Assembly: GCA_037043235.1 (NCBI GenBank)
Contig: JAWRVZ010000214.1
Span: 871,820-935,819 of the forward strand
Reading direction: 5' to 3'
Length of the DNA stretch: 64,000 nucleotides
Source of the DNA: Rhodeus uyekii
Taxonomy: Eukaryota; Chordata; Actinopteri; Cypriniformes; Acheilognathidae
Positions 36,437 through 49,487 of the stretch are shown here, one piece after another. Numbering within the stretch: the stretch's first letter is position 1; every line of letters begins with the position of its first letter. A program made the position numbers and the translations under genes. The notes under the pieces were generated by a model. The model saw nothing but the letters and a program-made list of their open reading frames with translations, ran no database searches and was not told the DNA's origin.

Positions 36437-37035
36437 CAGTGTAGTTCACTTATCTCGACTCACGGTTAACTCGCCAACCCTATTATGTCGACGTTTTTGA
36501 AGTGGAACCGCCAAACTCCCTATTTGTCTTAGCATTTTCTTATTGGTTATGTCGATTCTGTTATGTCGCGGAACCCTAGTATCTCGGGCACAAAAGAGGG
36601 ACAAATTCGTGACTAATGAGCATACCGAGTTCGCGTTGCACGTACAGTGCCGAGCACCCGCAGAAGAACTCGTGGAAGTGGCGGAAAAATAAAGCCTTCA
36701 GAACGAAATGACTGTGTTTTGAGCGAATGTGTTTATGTGTGTTGTGACTGTTTACGCTGTGAGCGATCATTGTGTTTACAATGTTGGAGAATATAATTAA
36801 AGGTTTGTATCGAGAATCGAAGTTGTTTTTTATTGTATACTGATAAATCTCTGTTGTTAGTTGGTGCACATATGCCTTTTGTTGTTAGCAAACATATACA
36901 GTGTATGTTCATTTGTATAGCACGCCGATCGCTTCATCAAACAAATCGCCATATTGGCTGTTGGATATCTCGATAAACGGTTATCTCGATGCTTTTTTGC
37001 AACCCAGAGGCCGTTGACATAACCGTATTCCACTG
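36437..37035. mobile_element. Tigger/pogo-like element (TA target)
   Basis: CAGTGTAGTTCACTTATCTC and GGTTATGTCAACGG-type inverted termini (right end ccgtattccactg) with TA on each side; 599 bp. The interior has several gttatgtcg/tatctcg words that repeat the terminal sequence. No clear transposase frame. Confidence 0.75.
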
Positions 37036-37247
37036 TAATTGCATTCTAAGTATTTAAAGTGCACTTTTTTTTTACTTTGGGGTATTTTCAGTGTGAGCAC
37101 TACTCACAAAATGTTTAGAATAGTGCATAGTGTAACTATTGTCTTAACATAATGGCTATGTCTAACTGGCCCCTGGACGTCTGTGGTGTTATGGGTTGTT
37201 GCTAGGGCATTTTCATCGCTATCAACAATAGCCTTTGCATAGCTACT

Positions 37248-37620
37248 GTGGCAGGTTGAATGAGGACAAACAACCAGGTTTGCAGTGCACACGTCCCCAA
37301 GGGTGTTTATTAAACAAAAGGTGACAACTCATCGTGCAAATATCGAGTTCCCGGGAACGTGAAGTGAAGAGGTTGGAAGGTCTATGGTGTTCGGTGCATG
37401 GAAGGATAGTGGTGTTCTCTCAATCATCGCTCAAATCTGAGGGAGTAGAGGTAAAGCGTACACACAGTTAGCATATCCTGCAGTTCAGAACTAGCTCACC
37501 CTCTCTTCCTCCTTCTCTGCTTAAATCCTTTCTTTTTAATGAGGTCCAGGTGTGGCTCGTCAGTGCCTACTCCTGGCTGTTGATTGAATGACGAGAAGTA
37601 ATAACAGGGTTACGCTGAAG
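37248..37620 (-). mobile_element. Possible reverse-oriented LTR fragment
   Basis: tgtggcaggttgaatgagg, cagtgcacacgtccccaagg and gtgtttattaaacaaaaggt look like the R-U5 part of an LTR with an AATAAA complement. The matching outer end and target duplication were not found. Confidence 0.35.
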
Positions 37621-37700
37621 TGCACTCAAGTTTGTCAAGTAGCCATAGAACCTTTAAATTACACAGAATACCTTAGAAACTGCATACATCATGATTAATG

Positions 37701-37704
<4 letters not shown>

Positions 37705-37761
<57 letters not shown>
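37705..37761 (+). repeat. (AT)n microsatellite upstream of an exon
   Basis: Roughly 28 pure AT units ending about 115 bp before the VQELQNPP exon. The following palindromic ttaataact/agttattaa phrases could fold with it. Confidence 0.97.
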
Positions 37762-37764
<3 letters not shown>

Positions 37765-37875
37765 AAGTTAATATAATGGTTAATAACTTATATTATATAA
37801 GTTATTAACCATTTTAAGCATGTGTGTGTCATATTTGTCTAATTCTGAGGGGTTTTATATATGTGTGTGTTCTAG

Positions 37876-38004
37876 GTGCAGGAGCTGCAGAATCCTCCCA
37901 GGGCCAGTATGGTAGTTAAAGACTGTGTGAAGGCCTGTCTGGACTCCACCTACAAATACATCTTTGACAACTGCCATGAGCTCTACAACCAGCTACTGGA
38001 CCAG
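37876..38004 (+). CDS. unc13c: unc13 exon: MUN domain, VQELQNPPRAS segment
   Basis: Acceptor gttctag ends at 37875 and donor gtaaga starts at 38005. Forty-three codons (phase 0 to 0) encode VQELQNPPRASMVVKDCVKA, CLDSTYKYIFDNCHELY and NQLLDQ. LDSTYKYIFDN rather than LNSTYEYIFNN, and the short QLLDQ end, are UNC13C-like as remembered. The acceptor is unusual: the 14 bases before AG are mostly alternating TG, not a pyrimidine tract, and a 50+ bp AT microsatellite lies about 115 bp upstream. Confidence 0.95.
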
Positions 38005-39420
38005 GTAAGAGCAGAGACTAACCAGCAGTGTTAAGAAAGGATCTAATATCAGTAAGACCACAAACATACTCAAGAAATAATATTTCCACAAGGGGCGCTC
38101 TGTGGGAATTAACACAGACTGTCATCTTCTATTTTCAGTTTTCTCTTTCAGGGTTCAAGTGTTACATATAATGATGGGTGGGTAGAAATTGGCAAGTCTT
38201 TAAAAAATGATTAGCACTGGCCCGATGTTTAAGAGCACAGACATTTGAAGGTAACTCAACCTGCACCTTGAGAATTGAGATTTGTTAAATATGTTCAACT
38301 GGATGTACGTTTTCTGATAAATAACATGTGATGGACAAATGTTGTGCGTGTTACATAGTGTTAGAGATCAGAATGAGAGAGCAGTCTTTCCTCACTTCTC
38401 ACCCCTGTTGTAAAGTACATGCAGCGTTATGACACCATTTCTGATGCTGTTGATGTGTATGTGTGGTATAGTGTGTTTCTCATTACAATGTCACTTCGAT
38501 CTGATCCCTCCAGTCAGACACGACAATGAAATTTCTCATGGCCCATCCACACTGCACACACACACACACATCACTGCAGAAGCATTCACGAATTCACACA
38601 CAACATGATCTGATTCGTTGACCACAGAATCCTCCCTCACAGGGATCTGCTGTATGGACCGCTGTCACGCTTGCTCAGAGTGTCATTAAAATGTGGTTGT
38701 TTTTTCGAGCTTTCAGTGCCTGAAACACTCTAGATGTGCTTCACACTGTTTCTTCTGTCCATATTTCATTTTTTTATATATAGAGGAATAGCTCAAAAAA
38801 AGTTATTCATCATCATTTCCTCACCCTCAGGTTGTTCCAAACTCATTTACGTTCTTCTGTGAAGGAGGTGTTTAGCAGAAGATTCATGTTCTTTTCTAGA
38901 TCTTGACCAGGCAACCTCCAAAATCACAAAAATTATCGCCCTAAAAATATAACAGTAATTCATATTCCAATTTGTCTTCTAAAGACACATGGTATTTAAA
39001 AATTGTCACCTGGTTTTTATTTTGGAATTTTTAGATTTGTATCAATCTTGCATTTTTAAATAGTGTTTTGTTAATTGTAAGACTTTTATTATTTACTTTG
39101 CTCTCATCATGAAGACAGCCTTGATGCAGAGATAGCATTAAAAAATAAAAAAAGCTCTGAAAATTTCAGATATGAAATTTTAGTTTTCGTTTTAATTTTA
39201 GTTAGTGTGCAGAATTTTTTCTGTGTGTGAAAGAGAAAAAGAGAGAACATGACGCAAAGTAAGCGTTCTGTGCCTCCTTGTTCACGGCCTAATGCCTGAC
39301 TATGATACAGACCAGTTTTGCTATGTGTTTTTGAGGGAAGAGCATTACTGCCCCTTGCATTAGAGAAATGTCCTTGATTAAGGTGCTTCGTGCTCATCTT
39401 GCTCAATTTTAAAGGCCAGC
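38005..39420 (+). other. Intron sequence without recognised features
   Basis: First 1.4 kb of the intron that carries the DIRS-like element. No supported feature apart from short ACAC runs near 38560. Confidence 0.45.
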
Positions 39421-41944
39421 ACCCACAATGAAATTGTGTGGCTCACGATTCGATTTGGCTGAGGAGCAAGAGACTGGTCCGTTCCTATAACTCCCTCTTA
39501 ATCCAAATCTTGATATCCTCTTGCTTGACTCCGAAGTGTGGCCTGACGCTTCTTTGGCTTGGGCAGAAGACAGTGTATGTCTTGTTTCTGATTTCGAGGG
39601 GGCTGCCCCTGGGCTTACCTCCTGTAGTGATAAATCGTAAGAGGAACTACTCCAAGCGGTGACTTGCAGTGGCCATATTACGACTTAAATGTTACCCTAA
39701 TTGCTCCAAATCAGAGGACCGATTTCTCTCTGGTGGACAGGGGGAGGGACCCCAAGACAGGTCAGACTGGTTCTGTGCTGCACACCATAGCGGTGTTACA
39801 GGCATGCCAGGCTGACCATCAATGGCAAAACTTTCTCTGAGCTTCGTTAGGTCACAGATTTGTCTTTCTGTACGACTAAGTAGACGACCTGTGCCATCGG
39901 CCATTTAATGGTTGCTTTAGTTTTTCTGTTTGATGCCCCCTTTTCATCTTCCGGGCTATTTGATCACTCTGTGAACACAGTTCTCAGCAGGTTCCAGGAG
40001 GCAAACAGGTTAGAAAAAGCTTTTGTATAGTTTCTTCCCTGCTTCAACCTGGTCCTTCTCAATAGAAAGAGACTCAAAAACAGAGTATGACAAATCTCGC
40101 TCCCTCTTGTAAATAGCTTAAAAATGGCATAATGACTATCATCTCAAAGAAAAGGTCCTGATGGTTTTGTGCCCTGGTGTATGGGACTGGCCCTCCTTGG
40201 GACAGGTTGCATAAAAATACATCAATCAGCTCCTTTTCGACACCCTCACGAAACAACTGCAACATCCCTAGCACCTCTGGTGATTCAGAAGGCAGTAGTT
40301 TCCAGCAGTTTCAATTTTCAGTAGTCTGAAAAGCTTGCGTTTTTCTATCGCAGAGTCATCCTTGTTTATATTGTCTCTCTGGGGTTGAGACTCAACGGCA
40401 AGAAAAGCATAAGGACAACATTCTTAGGGGTTTTATGGAACTTTATGGGACTGTCTCCTGCACGTATCAAGACCATTTTAAACACCCTAAGCAACACCAG
40501 ACTAGGTCAGGATGTTACTGTTCATCTGTTTAAATAAATTCAAGGTCTCATGGCAGCTGTGTCCAAGATGATACCTATGGGCCTTTTGCGCATGAGACCG
40601 TTTCAGTTGTAGCTAAAAGCCAGGGGATTTCATCTAAGGGCCAATCCCCAAAGGGAAATAAGGTTGGAACATCAATTGTTCCATCTCCTGGTGTGCTGGA
40701 CAACACTACGGTAGTCTCCTACAAAAGTTGCCAGGGTGGACTGTGTTTACGCCATATGAACTGGCTAGCGGAGCAGGTTCTGCTTTCTGCTGAAATCTGG
40801 GTGATTTACATCCTTGGATATTTCAATGGTGGAGCAGATTTACTAACCAGATAGACTTGGAAACTCCACCCCAAGATAGTCAAGGAAACTCCACCCTAGG
40901 TTTTTACGAAGCAGAGGCGGACTTTTTTCACATCTTTTTCATTATCTTTATCTTTTTCACATGTCCCCTCTACTTCTCTTAATTTCACCCAGCCCCCCGG
41001 ACTGGACACAGGGGTGCACGCATGTCCCAGAATGCACCAGTATGCATTTCCACCAATTACTCTTCTCCTTGGAGTCCTGGCCAAAGTTTGTCAACATGGG
41101 TCTTGATTCTTACTGATAGAGCCTTTTAGCCAAACAATGTTTGATTCTCAGAGATGTCTCTCCTCGACAGCTCAACTTGGGTGATACTGAACAGTAGACA
41201 CTTTCTGTCTCAAGCATGGGGAAGGCTGATTTGTAGAACCTTCATGTTTGGCCCCTGAAGTGTGACAACTGAAGGACACTGGGCTCTCAGTTGACATCAT
41301 AGAGACTATTCTCAGTTCTAGGGCTCCCTCCACGAGAAAAATCTATGCCACTTTACTGGGTGTCTTTGAAATGTGGTATACAGCATATCAGATCGTTCTG
41401 CAGGCAAAAGTTATCACCACCACTCTCAGATTTTTTTTGTGGCCGCCATATTGATGGGGCGCCAGTTAGGAAGCCTCCCGTTACAGCCATAGGATTTAGC
41501 CATAGTCCTCAAGAGGCTGGTTAAGACCCCTTTTAAACCTTTAGAGTCAGTGCCTGACAAGCTTTAAACCCTAAAGACGATTTTCCTCATTGCAATTTCT
41601 TCACTAAAAGGAATTGGGGATTTGCAGGCTCTTTTGATCTAACTATCTTGCTTAGAAAATCTATTTTGGATTCTCACTCTGACTATCTAGTATCTTCAAG
41701 TTCCATTCTCAACTGTACATTCAGTCATTCTTGAAGTTTTTTTTTTGTCCTCCGCCATTCATTAAACAGGAGTAGGAGAAACTTCAGACTATGTCCAGTC
41801 CTTACTCTTCACACTTACGTCCACCGCACTAGCCAGTGGTGCAATTCAGAGCAGCTCTTAATTTGTTTTGGGGCTTATAACAGGGAGGCAGCCACCACCA
41901 AGAAAACAATATCACACTGAATGAGGGATACCATTGTTCTAGCC

Positions 41945-43018
41945 CAGAGGTTTTCAAAGTCTGAGACAGTGGGCCTCCCTTTTGACACAACCCACCCAAT
42001 GACGCGCCCCCCCCCCCCCCCAAAAAAAACGGTTGGACGCGATGCGCACTGTTGCCAACTATAGCGACTTTGTCGCTATATTTAACAACTTTTCATACCA
42101 CCCTAGCGACAAATTTTCCAAAAAGCGACTAGCGACAAATCTAGTGACTTTATCTGGAGTTATTGGCGACTTTCTGAAGTGAAAGCACATATCGTTCTTA
42201 CATTTCTCAATGAGCATCGAGCGCTGCCGTGGGCCCCAACCCCATCCCAAAGCTCTCACAGGCGGCCCAGTCCTCGCGCCGCATCCTCTCCCAGATGCAG
42301 GCAGAGCAAGAGATCTTCACTCCTCCACATGCAAATGAACCGCGCATGTGCGGGAAGCCGGAGCTGACTGATACCGCCATGGCAGCACGGGATATAAAAT
42401 GGTCTAAAAATAATTAAATCACTGCACAAATATAAATCGCTGCATTTGTTTGACAAATGCAGTCACATACTCTCAGTCACATACTCTCGTCCACTGTGTG
42501 TGTGCGCCTGTCTGTGACAAAAGCTAACTAGCTGGCTTGCTTATCATGTCTCAGTCAAAACTGTACACCCAAAAATACAGGAAGGAGTGGGAATCAAACC
42601 CTGAATTCTAAAAGCTGTTTATTGGTGATAATACACGGGCATTCTTGTTGAGGAAGCACATTAGACATGCAGAACGCAAGAAAGTATGCAATCTAGTACA
42701 GCGTGAAGACGTCACGAATATGCTAATTTACGCATGCCGTCACCTAGCGACATTTAGCAACTTTTTGGCCAGCCTTTAGCGACTTTCCTTTGAAAATAGT
42801 TGGCAATACTGGCGATGCGCGGTATTCGACACACGCCTACTCCACTGCCGCTTGCAGCCGCGACAGAATGACATCACAGGGAAATGTAAAATTAAGGAGT
42901 TTTAATACAAGTTCGGCGAGTTATTATTAGACTATAATTTTTTACAACTCTCCGCGCCTCCCCTGGCATGCTCTGGCGCCCCCCAGGGGAGGCGCGCCCC
43001 ACACTTTGAAAACCCCTG
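41945..43018. mobile_element. Outer hAT element inserted in the DIRS relic
   Basis: CAGAGGTTTTCAAAGT and ACTTTGAAAACCCCTG form the inverted ends, with a perfect duplication TTCTAGCC (41937-41944 and 43019-43026). After removing the inner element it is only about 300 bp and non-coding: a MITE with a C-run near 42007-42021 and a G/C-rich right half (gcgccccccaggggaggcgc). Confidence 0.93.
42047..42811 (+). mobile_element. Inner hAT element nested in the outer hAT
   Basis: Ends CACTGTTGCCAACTATAG and ATAGTTGGCAATACTG are inverted repeats, flanked by a perfect 8-bp duplication GCGATGCG (42039-42046 and 42812-42819). Sub-terminal gcgactttgtcgct/agcgac words repeat on both sides. At 42546 an ATG opens a 21-codon frame MSQSKLYTQKYRKEWESNPE that looks like the N-terminus of a fish hAT/ZBED-type transposase. 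It stops at once, so the element is an internally deleted derivative. Confidence 0.92.
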
Positions 43019-43400
43019 TTCTAGCCTATGAGCCACAATGTCAAGCTTTGCCTCTGGGAGTTGGGGGTGATTCTACCAGTGGTCACATCCTCCCAAGATT
43101 TGAAAAGGAGTATTCCCTTACAACAAGTAGGTGATTCAGCAGGTTGGTCCTCTCAGCATACAGATTTTATAGTTTAGATGTTCTCTTCAACATTCCAAGC
43201 TCATGTCTGAGACCTTTCCCGTGCTTGTGAGCACATACTACACAACCATAAGGGGTCCAGACACTTTCAGTGCAGCTGTGTTGGTGTTCTTGTTCCCATA
43301 GCACTAAATCAGCACAGCATTGAGGGAAGCTTTTGAAAGGAAATGTTTGAGTTACTTGACTCTAACCCTGGTTCTTGCTGCACTGAGGATGTGTTCAGAC

Positions 43401-46400
43401 ATCTTTTCAGACAAAGTGATACCTGATGGCACACCTGTTTCACATCTATTTATTGGCTCTGATTCCAAGTGTACATTCCAAAGACGTAATTTTGTCATCG
43501 GTTATCTAAGGCCAAATTCAATTCCGAGTTTGCACACAAGCTTTGCAACCAGTCAAACTTAAAGATGTTCCCAAAGCACTAGCAGTGCAGCCTCTTATTC
43601 CCGCATTTTTGGGAACAGGGTTACAATCAAGGAGCCCAAGATGTTCTTATGCATACTTGAGTAAACAACCTGTGTCCAAGTTGCTTTCAAATTAATGCTA
43701 ATCATGCCTCAGTTCCAGTTGTAGTCTCCTACAGGTAGTCTCCAGTTCAGTACCCCGCTGCACTCTCTGGTCCGCATGACAGCTTTTACATGACCAAATT
43801 TTGATCTAATGCCAGTGTGTAAGCATACTTACTTTCTTTACTTCAATAGTACTGCACTTTTTGAGCCAATCTCCCACATTCTTGTTTTTGTAGCTCTAAA
43901 GTCTCATTCATGACCAGAAATTAAGCAAATCACATGCTTTGAACTGATGGATTTGCTTTTTGCAGCTTTCAGGCACAGTCTTGAATTCTTCCTAATGCTT
44001 TTGAGTTTTTCGAGAATGCGTTTTCCTGGAGGGGTTCACCTGGCGATGGTAGATGACTCAGATATCCAAACTGAAGGATTTAATTTATTCATATCACTTT
44101 TTGTTTGTTTGCAAAAGAGAGACATCTCACTTTTTTTACCTGCGTCAAGTACATTTTCAGCTACACATAATCAGTTCATTCTTGTATTCATTCAGTATGG
44201 TAGGTTTTACATAATCATCTTGTCTCTTTTTACAGATCGCAATGAACCAAAAATGTTTCTTTCATCTAAACATAAAAAAGTGATTATTTAAGCTTTATCA
44301 AGTTATATATTGCTTAGAGAAAATGTATATTATTTCAGTTAGTTTCCAATGCAGTATATTTCAAATATAATAATTCAAGAATATTTATATTTTATTATAT
44401 TTATTTCTGCTTTACTTTAGTTAACATTTTTTTTCAACAATTAATAATTTTTTACAAATATTAAATATAGTTACTGTGGTTATACATTCATTAAGCTTTC
44501 CAGTGCAGCAACTTGAAGACAGATGGTTGTCCACAGCAAATTAACTAAACATGTAGCTCGTCTGCTAGTAAACAGTAGCACCATATAACTTACATCAGCC
44601 CTAAATAACAGCTCAGATTCCCCCGAACAGAACGCAGCTAAAATTACAAGCCAGGGTTTCACTCTCGCTTGTGGAGAGGTTTATTTTTAGGGTGTTTTTG
44701 GAGCAGATCTGACCCATCTTCTGAATTTAACTGAGGCAACAACCCCATGGAGAGGAAAATAGGGTTTGTTTGATCCTACAGAAATAGGCACATGAATGTT
44801 CCTCCTCTGGATGTCTTATATACAAAATACAGCGGCATCACAAAGAGGTGGGTTGGAATATTATATAATCATGTCAAAAAGCTCTTAAGACACGTGCAAG
44901 GGGGGTCGGAAACAACCAAATCCTGTTAGTGTGATGTGAATGAAGGATCCATGGAAGAGAGAGAGAGAGAACAAGAGAGGGGCAGAAAAACAAGGTTGGT
45001 GGAAATATGATGAGACACACGGAGTCAGAACAACTGGGAGAATATTCAGAGTGATAAAAAGATGAAGAAACTAACAGAAAATGTTGATTGACTATGGAAA
45101 GACTATCCGGAACATTGCAAATAGGATTGTGCAAATATTTAGGTTTGAGTATTGTGTGGGGTTTAATTCATTTTATTTCGGGGGACATTTATCCAAACAT
45201 CTATGAATGTTGCACTGTATTTTCTATTTTATCTTCTAAAAAAAGAAGAAAAATAAATTAGATTTTGCACAAAGAAACTAAGCTTCTTGCATCAGCCTAT
45301 TGTATTATTTTGCTGACAATTAAGCACATTTTTATAAATATTATAACATAAATTATATTTCATTTCAAATGACCGTGATATGTGATTTATTTCATAATAT
45401 TAATACAAATAAACTAATAGTAAAAACAAAATAATAATAATAAAAGAGGCATCTTTCTCTATGGAAAGATTTCTCTCTTTTGTTTTTACTATTAGTTTAT
45501 ATTTGGGATGACGTGGCCTGCTGTTTTCATGAGATTCAGGCTAGGCTAGACTACCAAAGACAGAGAGAGAGAGAGAGAGATTAACCACTTTGCATTTGCA
45601 TTTACGTTCTTAGAAGGCACTTTCCTAATAAATTCATGTAGAATTAAATTGCACATATTGCAAAAGTGGCAATTACCAGGAAAGGTAGCTGTGATTTACA
45701 CAATGCACGTTAAACTCACACCTTTAAAAACATCACTAGAAACTAACAATAATGTGAGGCACTCAAAGCACCTTTTAATTAGAGTTAAGAGTTAATTACA
45801 GTGATATGCAGAGGACTAGATGATTATAGAGAGATATTTTACATCTAACTACTTTGAGTAGAGTCTCTATGTTTATGTTTGTCTAACCATATAAATTAGA
45901 CAAAACCTGCCTTCAGGGACAGGCTCATTTGCCAATAACATGCTAACATCAAATTCATACATTTAAGTAAATATTTTTTTAGTTTTTGTGCTAAATCTAT
46001 CAATCTGGTATGTATGGTATGGTGGGTTTCCTCTAGACTTGTTCAGATTTGATAAGATAGTAAAATAAGGTGTTTCAATGCATTTCGGGTGCATTTTCTA
46101 TGCACTTAAGGTTTACTATATAGTTGCAGTGCAGTTACAAGAGTCAGATCTCTTGTGTTTTAACACTATTAATGTTACTCCTCGTCTTTCATATGCTGTT
46201 CCACAGGAAACCAGGACAGTCTTTTCTTTCATTCTAAAGGAGCGTGAGCCGGTGTTGTGTCCTGATCGCAGTAGTCTTGCTGTTACTTTCATCCAATTCA
46301 GCACAAATTACTCAACGCCCTTAAGGAGATGCTTTTTCCTTCACTAAAACTGTGTTTTGCACGCTCACATGCCACATACAGACCCATATACACAACACAG

Positions 46401-46964
46401 ACGTCAGCATGATCTCCAGTGAAAGTCGCTTATGAGTCACTTATTAAGCTTCAACTAGGTTGCAGAATTGAGCTTATAAATGTTAGCCAAAGAGGAAGAA
46501 GAAGACGAGAAGAGTTTCAAACTATAAAACAAAGAGGATTATTACAAAAACAAACAAAAGTACATCCACAGATGCTAACGAGGCTGAGTGACCGCAGGTG
46601 TGCATGAATGGGAAATGGCGTGCAGGTGGTGATCAGGGAGGCTCATGGGATGTGTAGTTCTAAATCTGTCCGGTGATGTGTGACAATATGTGCATGCAAT
46701 ATATTATTTTGCGATTTACTGTAAATATACATAGACATATACTCAAGTCTTAGCATGTTGAATCAAGTTAAGTTCACACTCACTGCTGTGACCTTACAAG
46801 AAACCCCATATGTGAGAAAAGGAAAAAAAATCTTATTCTTGTACAGAAACATTATCCGTTATGCATTTTTACCCTCTTTAGTAAATGCTGTCTTAAAATG
46901 TTGATGTAAACCAACAATTAAATGGACAGATACATAGAAATCTGATTTCTTGATCTTTTGAATT
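43401..46964 (+). other. Intron sequence without recognised genes
   Basis: The first few hundred bases could still be DIRS 3' sequence. Beyond that it is A/T-rich with small GA runs near 44957 and 45562. Frames of 80-114 codons at 43320, 43947 and 46078 have no family resemblance. Confidence 0.45.
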
Positions 46965-47190
46965 TTTCTGTTCAAAAGTTTGGGATCAAGTTTTTGTGTG
47001 TGTGTTCTTTGAAAGAAGTCTATTATGCTCACCAAGTCTGCATTTATTTGAAGAAAAATACAGTTAAAAACACAAATCTTTTGAAATATTATTACTATTA
47101 AGAATAGTAAATTATTACCACCAGTAATCAAATAAATACAATTTTAATTGGACAACTATGAAATGATAGAAATATTGTCCCCTTTACTGC
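46965..47190 (+). repeat. Cyprinid-type interspersed repeat, copy 3
   Basis: ttcaaaagtttgggatcaag, tctattatgctcaccaagtc, tgcatttatttga and ttttgaaatattattac keep the family order. The 3' half is lost. Confidence 0.6.
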
Positions 47191-47761
47191 CACTGAAAGG
47201 TACTGAAGATTTGCAATTCTAAAAGCATCCAATTTCAGCACCGTGAATAATGCTTCAGCACCACGGAGAGCTCACACACTTCCCACAATTCTACTGGAAT
47301 CTAATTCTAGAAGCAGAGTGGCCGGAGAATTCCAAAGCAGCTCGTGCTTTACTGCCTTGCCATGGAAAACAGCCCAGAGAGAATCCCAAAATAGCCTGGC
47401 ATAATGCCCAGTTGTCCATCAAATAAGGCTGGGCTGATGTGAGACAGAAGTGCATTGTGGGAGAATCAAGGGGATGGAAGTGAGAGCACTAATTTTACCA
47501 TCCAGACCCATGATAAACATTCCCCCTAGAATAAACTCTGACCTGTGTGCCAAGAAATGCTGGTACCTGTAATTCTAGAGATTACATGTAAGGTGTAATA
47601 GCTTGTGTCTTTAGCACTCAAGTTGCACATCGAATGGCTTGTTAGGATGCTTGATGATTCCTTTGGATTTAGGTTACATTCATATAGCTGCACAGTTGTC
47701 GGTGCTGTTTGGAATGATGTTTCTGTTAGCTTTAGTATAGCTATAAAAACAAGTTGAATGA

Positions 47762-47865
47762 CTATTTACGCATTTGGCAGATACGTTTCTCCAAAGCGAC
47801 TTGCATATATTCATATATATTATGCATTCCTTTGGAATCGAACCAATGACTTTGGTGTTTTTATA
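47762..47865 (-). mobile_element. tRNA-derived SINE fragment
   Basis: acgcatttggcagatacg, ctccaaagcgacttgca and tttggaatcgaaccaatgac are the diagnostic phrases in reverse. The tRNA-like terminus after tttggtgttt is missing. Confidence 0.75.
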
Positions 47866-48390
47866 AATGATATAATGTATACATTTCAAGAACATTTTTA
47901 GAGCAAGTTCAGATATGTGCTGTTTGAAGGAATGTACAGTTGATAGCCACTTATGACATAAGTGCATGTTTCACAGGTTATTCGCTGTTAAACAATATTG
48001 TTGTAGTTGTCAATCTCTCTGAGGTTATAAGACATGGCAGAAATGCGGTCATAGGGCAAAAACCCTGTTAGTGTTTGAAGAGGAATGGGTGAAAGGGTAA
48101 CTTGTACAAAAATGTCAAGGAGACGTTCAGAGTACACATTACTGGTCTTATTGTGCATAATTCATTAACCTTTTTTGTGGTCTTAGAAGATCTTTTTGAG
48201 TAAACGCACCTTGACCTTGAGAACAGTCAAATTTTTCTTTTGTTCCTTGTCTTTGAAATTTTTCATAAAAATGTAATTGTTCTACCTCTGAATTTTCTTT
48301 CTTTTCCTACTGACTCAGAGCTAAATGTTCTTCTGGGATTTCACTGTTCTTGTCTCTCTTCTTATGTCTTTTCCCAGTCATTCATGACTT

Positions 48391-48945
48391 ACTGTATAAG
48401 GATTAAGGATAAACTATGTTTACCTTTTTTCCCCTCATATATCCCGCACCTATAGATTTATGAACATTTTTGTGTAAGTTCACATTTCGAATTTCGAATG
48501 TTGCTCACATGACGTCAATTATCCATATCTGTTCAGGCTCGGTACACAGTGCTTGTGCGCGAAATTCAAAGAAAACAAACACAAATCAGAATCGGCACAA
48601 AAAGAAAGAGCAGTCTCTCCCGCTGTACAGCAGCACGTCCCTCAAGAAGCGATTCTACAGGTGTTAATTAACGGATGAGACGAGAAGAGCCCGCCCTCAT
48701 GGCAGCACAGCCAATCACGTCGTCTTGCATGATTGACAGGTCAGACAGCCAATCAGCGCCAGCTGTCAGAGTGATAGTACAAGCGCCAGAGACAACAACC
48801 CTCACAAGAAAGAAAAACAGAAAGAAAATACAATACGCGTAAAACAAATTGTGATATAGCCCGCACCCTTATATAACCCGCACCCCCTCTGCGGGGTTTG
48901 TAAAATCTGGTATAATCCACGGGTTATATGCAGGAAAATACGGTA
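48391..48945. mobile_element. DNA element ending like bases 1-53
   Basis: The right end (gcggggtttgtaaaatctgg to ggaaaatacggta) equals the left edge of the window. Internal words tatagcccgcaccc, tatataacccgcacc and, near the left, catatatcccgcacc form sub-terminal repeats. The left border is uncertain (tactgtataagg at 48391 is a candidate). The middle has CCAAT-type and cagccaatca words as in the Tigger MITEs, so I suspect a Tigger/pogo relative. Confidence 0.55.
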
Positions 48946-49487
48946 CTTACAATTTTTACCCAATAAAAAATTTAGGTTATTATATCATATTGAGGCCCCC
49001 TGGTTAAGAACCACTGAGTTAGAGAATATGATTATTTGTTAGCAGTCCAAACAAATAATACTTTTTCCTACTAGTCTATTGTTTTATGTTTTTTGTCACA
49101 TTTTCGAAAATAATGTTGTCCCAGCTCTCACTGACTGTTTGAGTGCATCTTTAGTTAATGGTTTGGCTGGAGTTGTTGCAGAACTCAGGATTTGCATAAT
49201 TAATGAAGACATTAATGAGCTGAAAGGGCAGGAAACACTAAATTTGTGTTGAGTATAAGTGATTTTAGAGACCAGAGTCCAGTCTCTTTCTCTCTCTCTC
49301 TGTGTGTGTGTGTGTGTTCACACTGCCTAATAAGAAGTCTTATGAAACAAAAACACTTAAACAGACTGTCGAGTGCTCAGATTCCCTTCTACACCATCAG
49401 TTAAAAGGATTAAATTATTTAAACTAAACAGGTGGAAAAAGGTTGTGTCATTATATGTAATAAGTGTCTGTCTCCCTGTCTTTCCAG

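Larger units (their letters stand above)
39430..43400 (+). mobile_element. Degraded DIRS-like tyrosine-recombinase retroelement, interrupted by nested hATs
   Basis: Translated in pieces with many stops, the + strand gives DIRS-type order. A gag-like VLQACQADHQW region lies at about 39800. A reverse transcriptase/RNase H region with SPARIKTILNTL, GLMAAVSKMIPMGLLRMRPF (about 40540-40600) and YFNGGADLLTR (about 40820) follows. Then a recombinase-like part has TPFKPLESVPDKL, LKGIGDLQAL (about 41520-41630) and, after the hAT insertion, SAGWSSQHT (about 43140) and VLVPIAL (about 43290). DIRS elements encode a tyrosine recombinase instead of an integrase and leave no target duplication. This copy is inactive and its outer ends are not defined. 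Confidence 0.75.
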
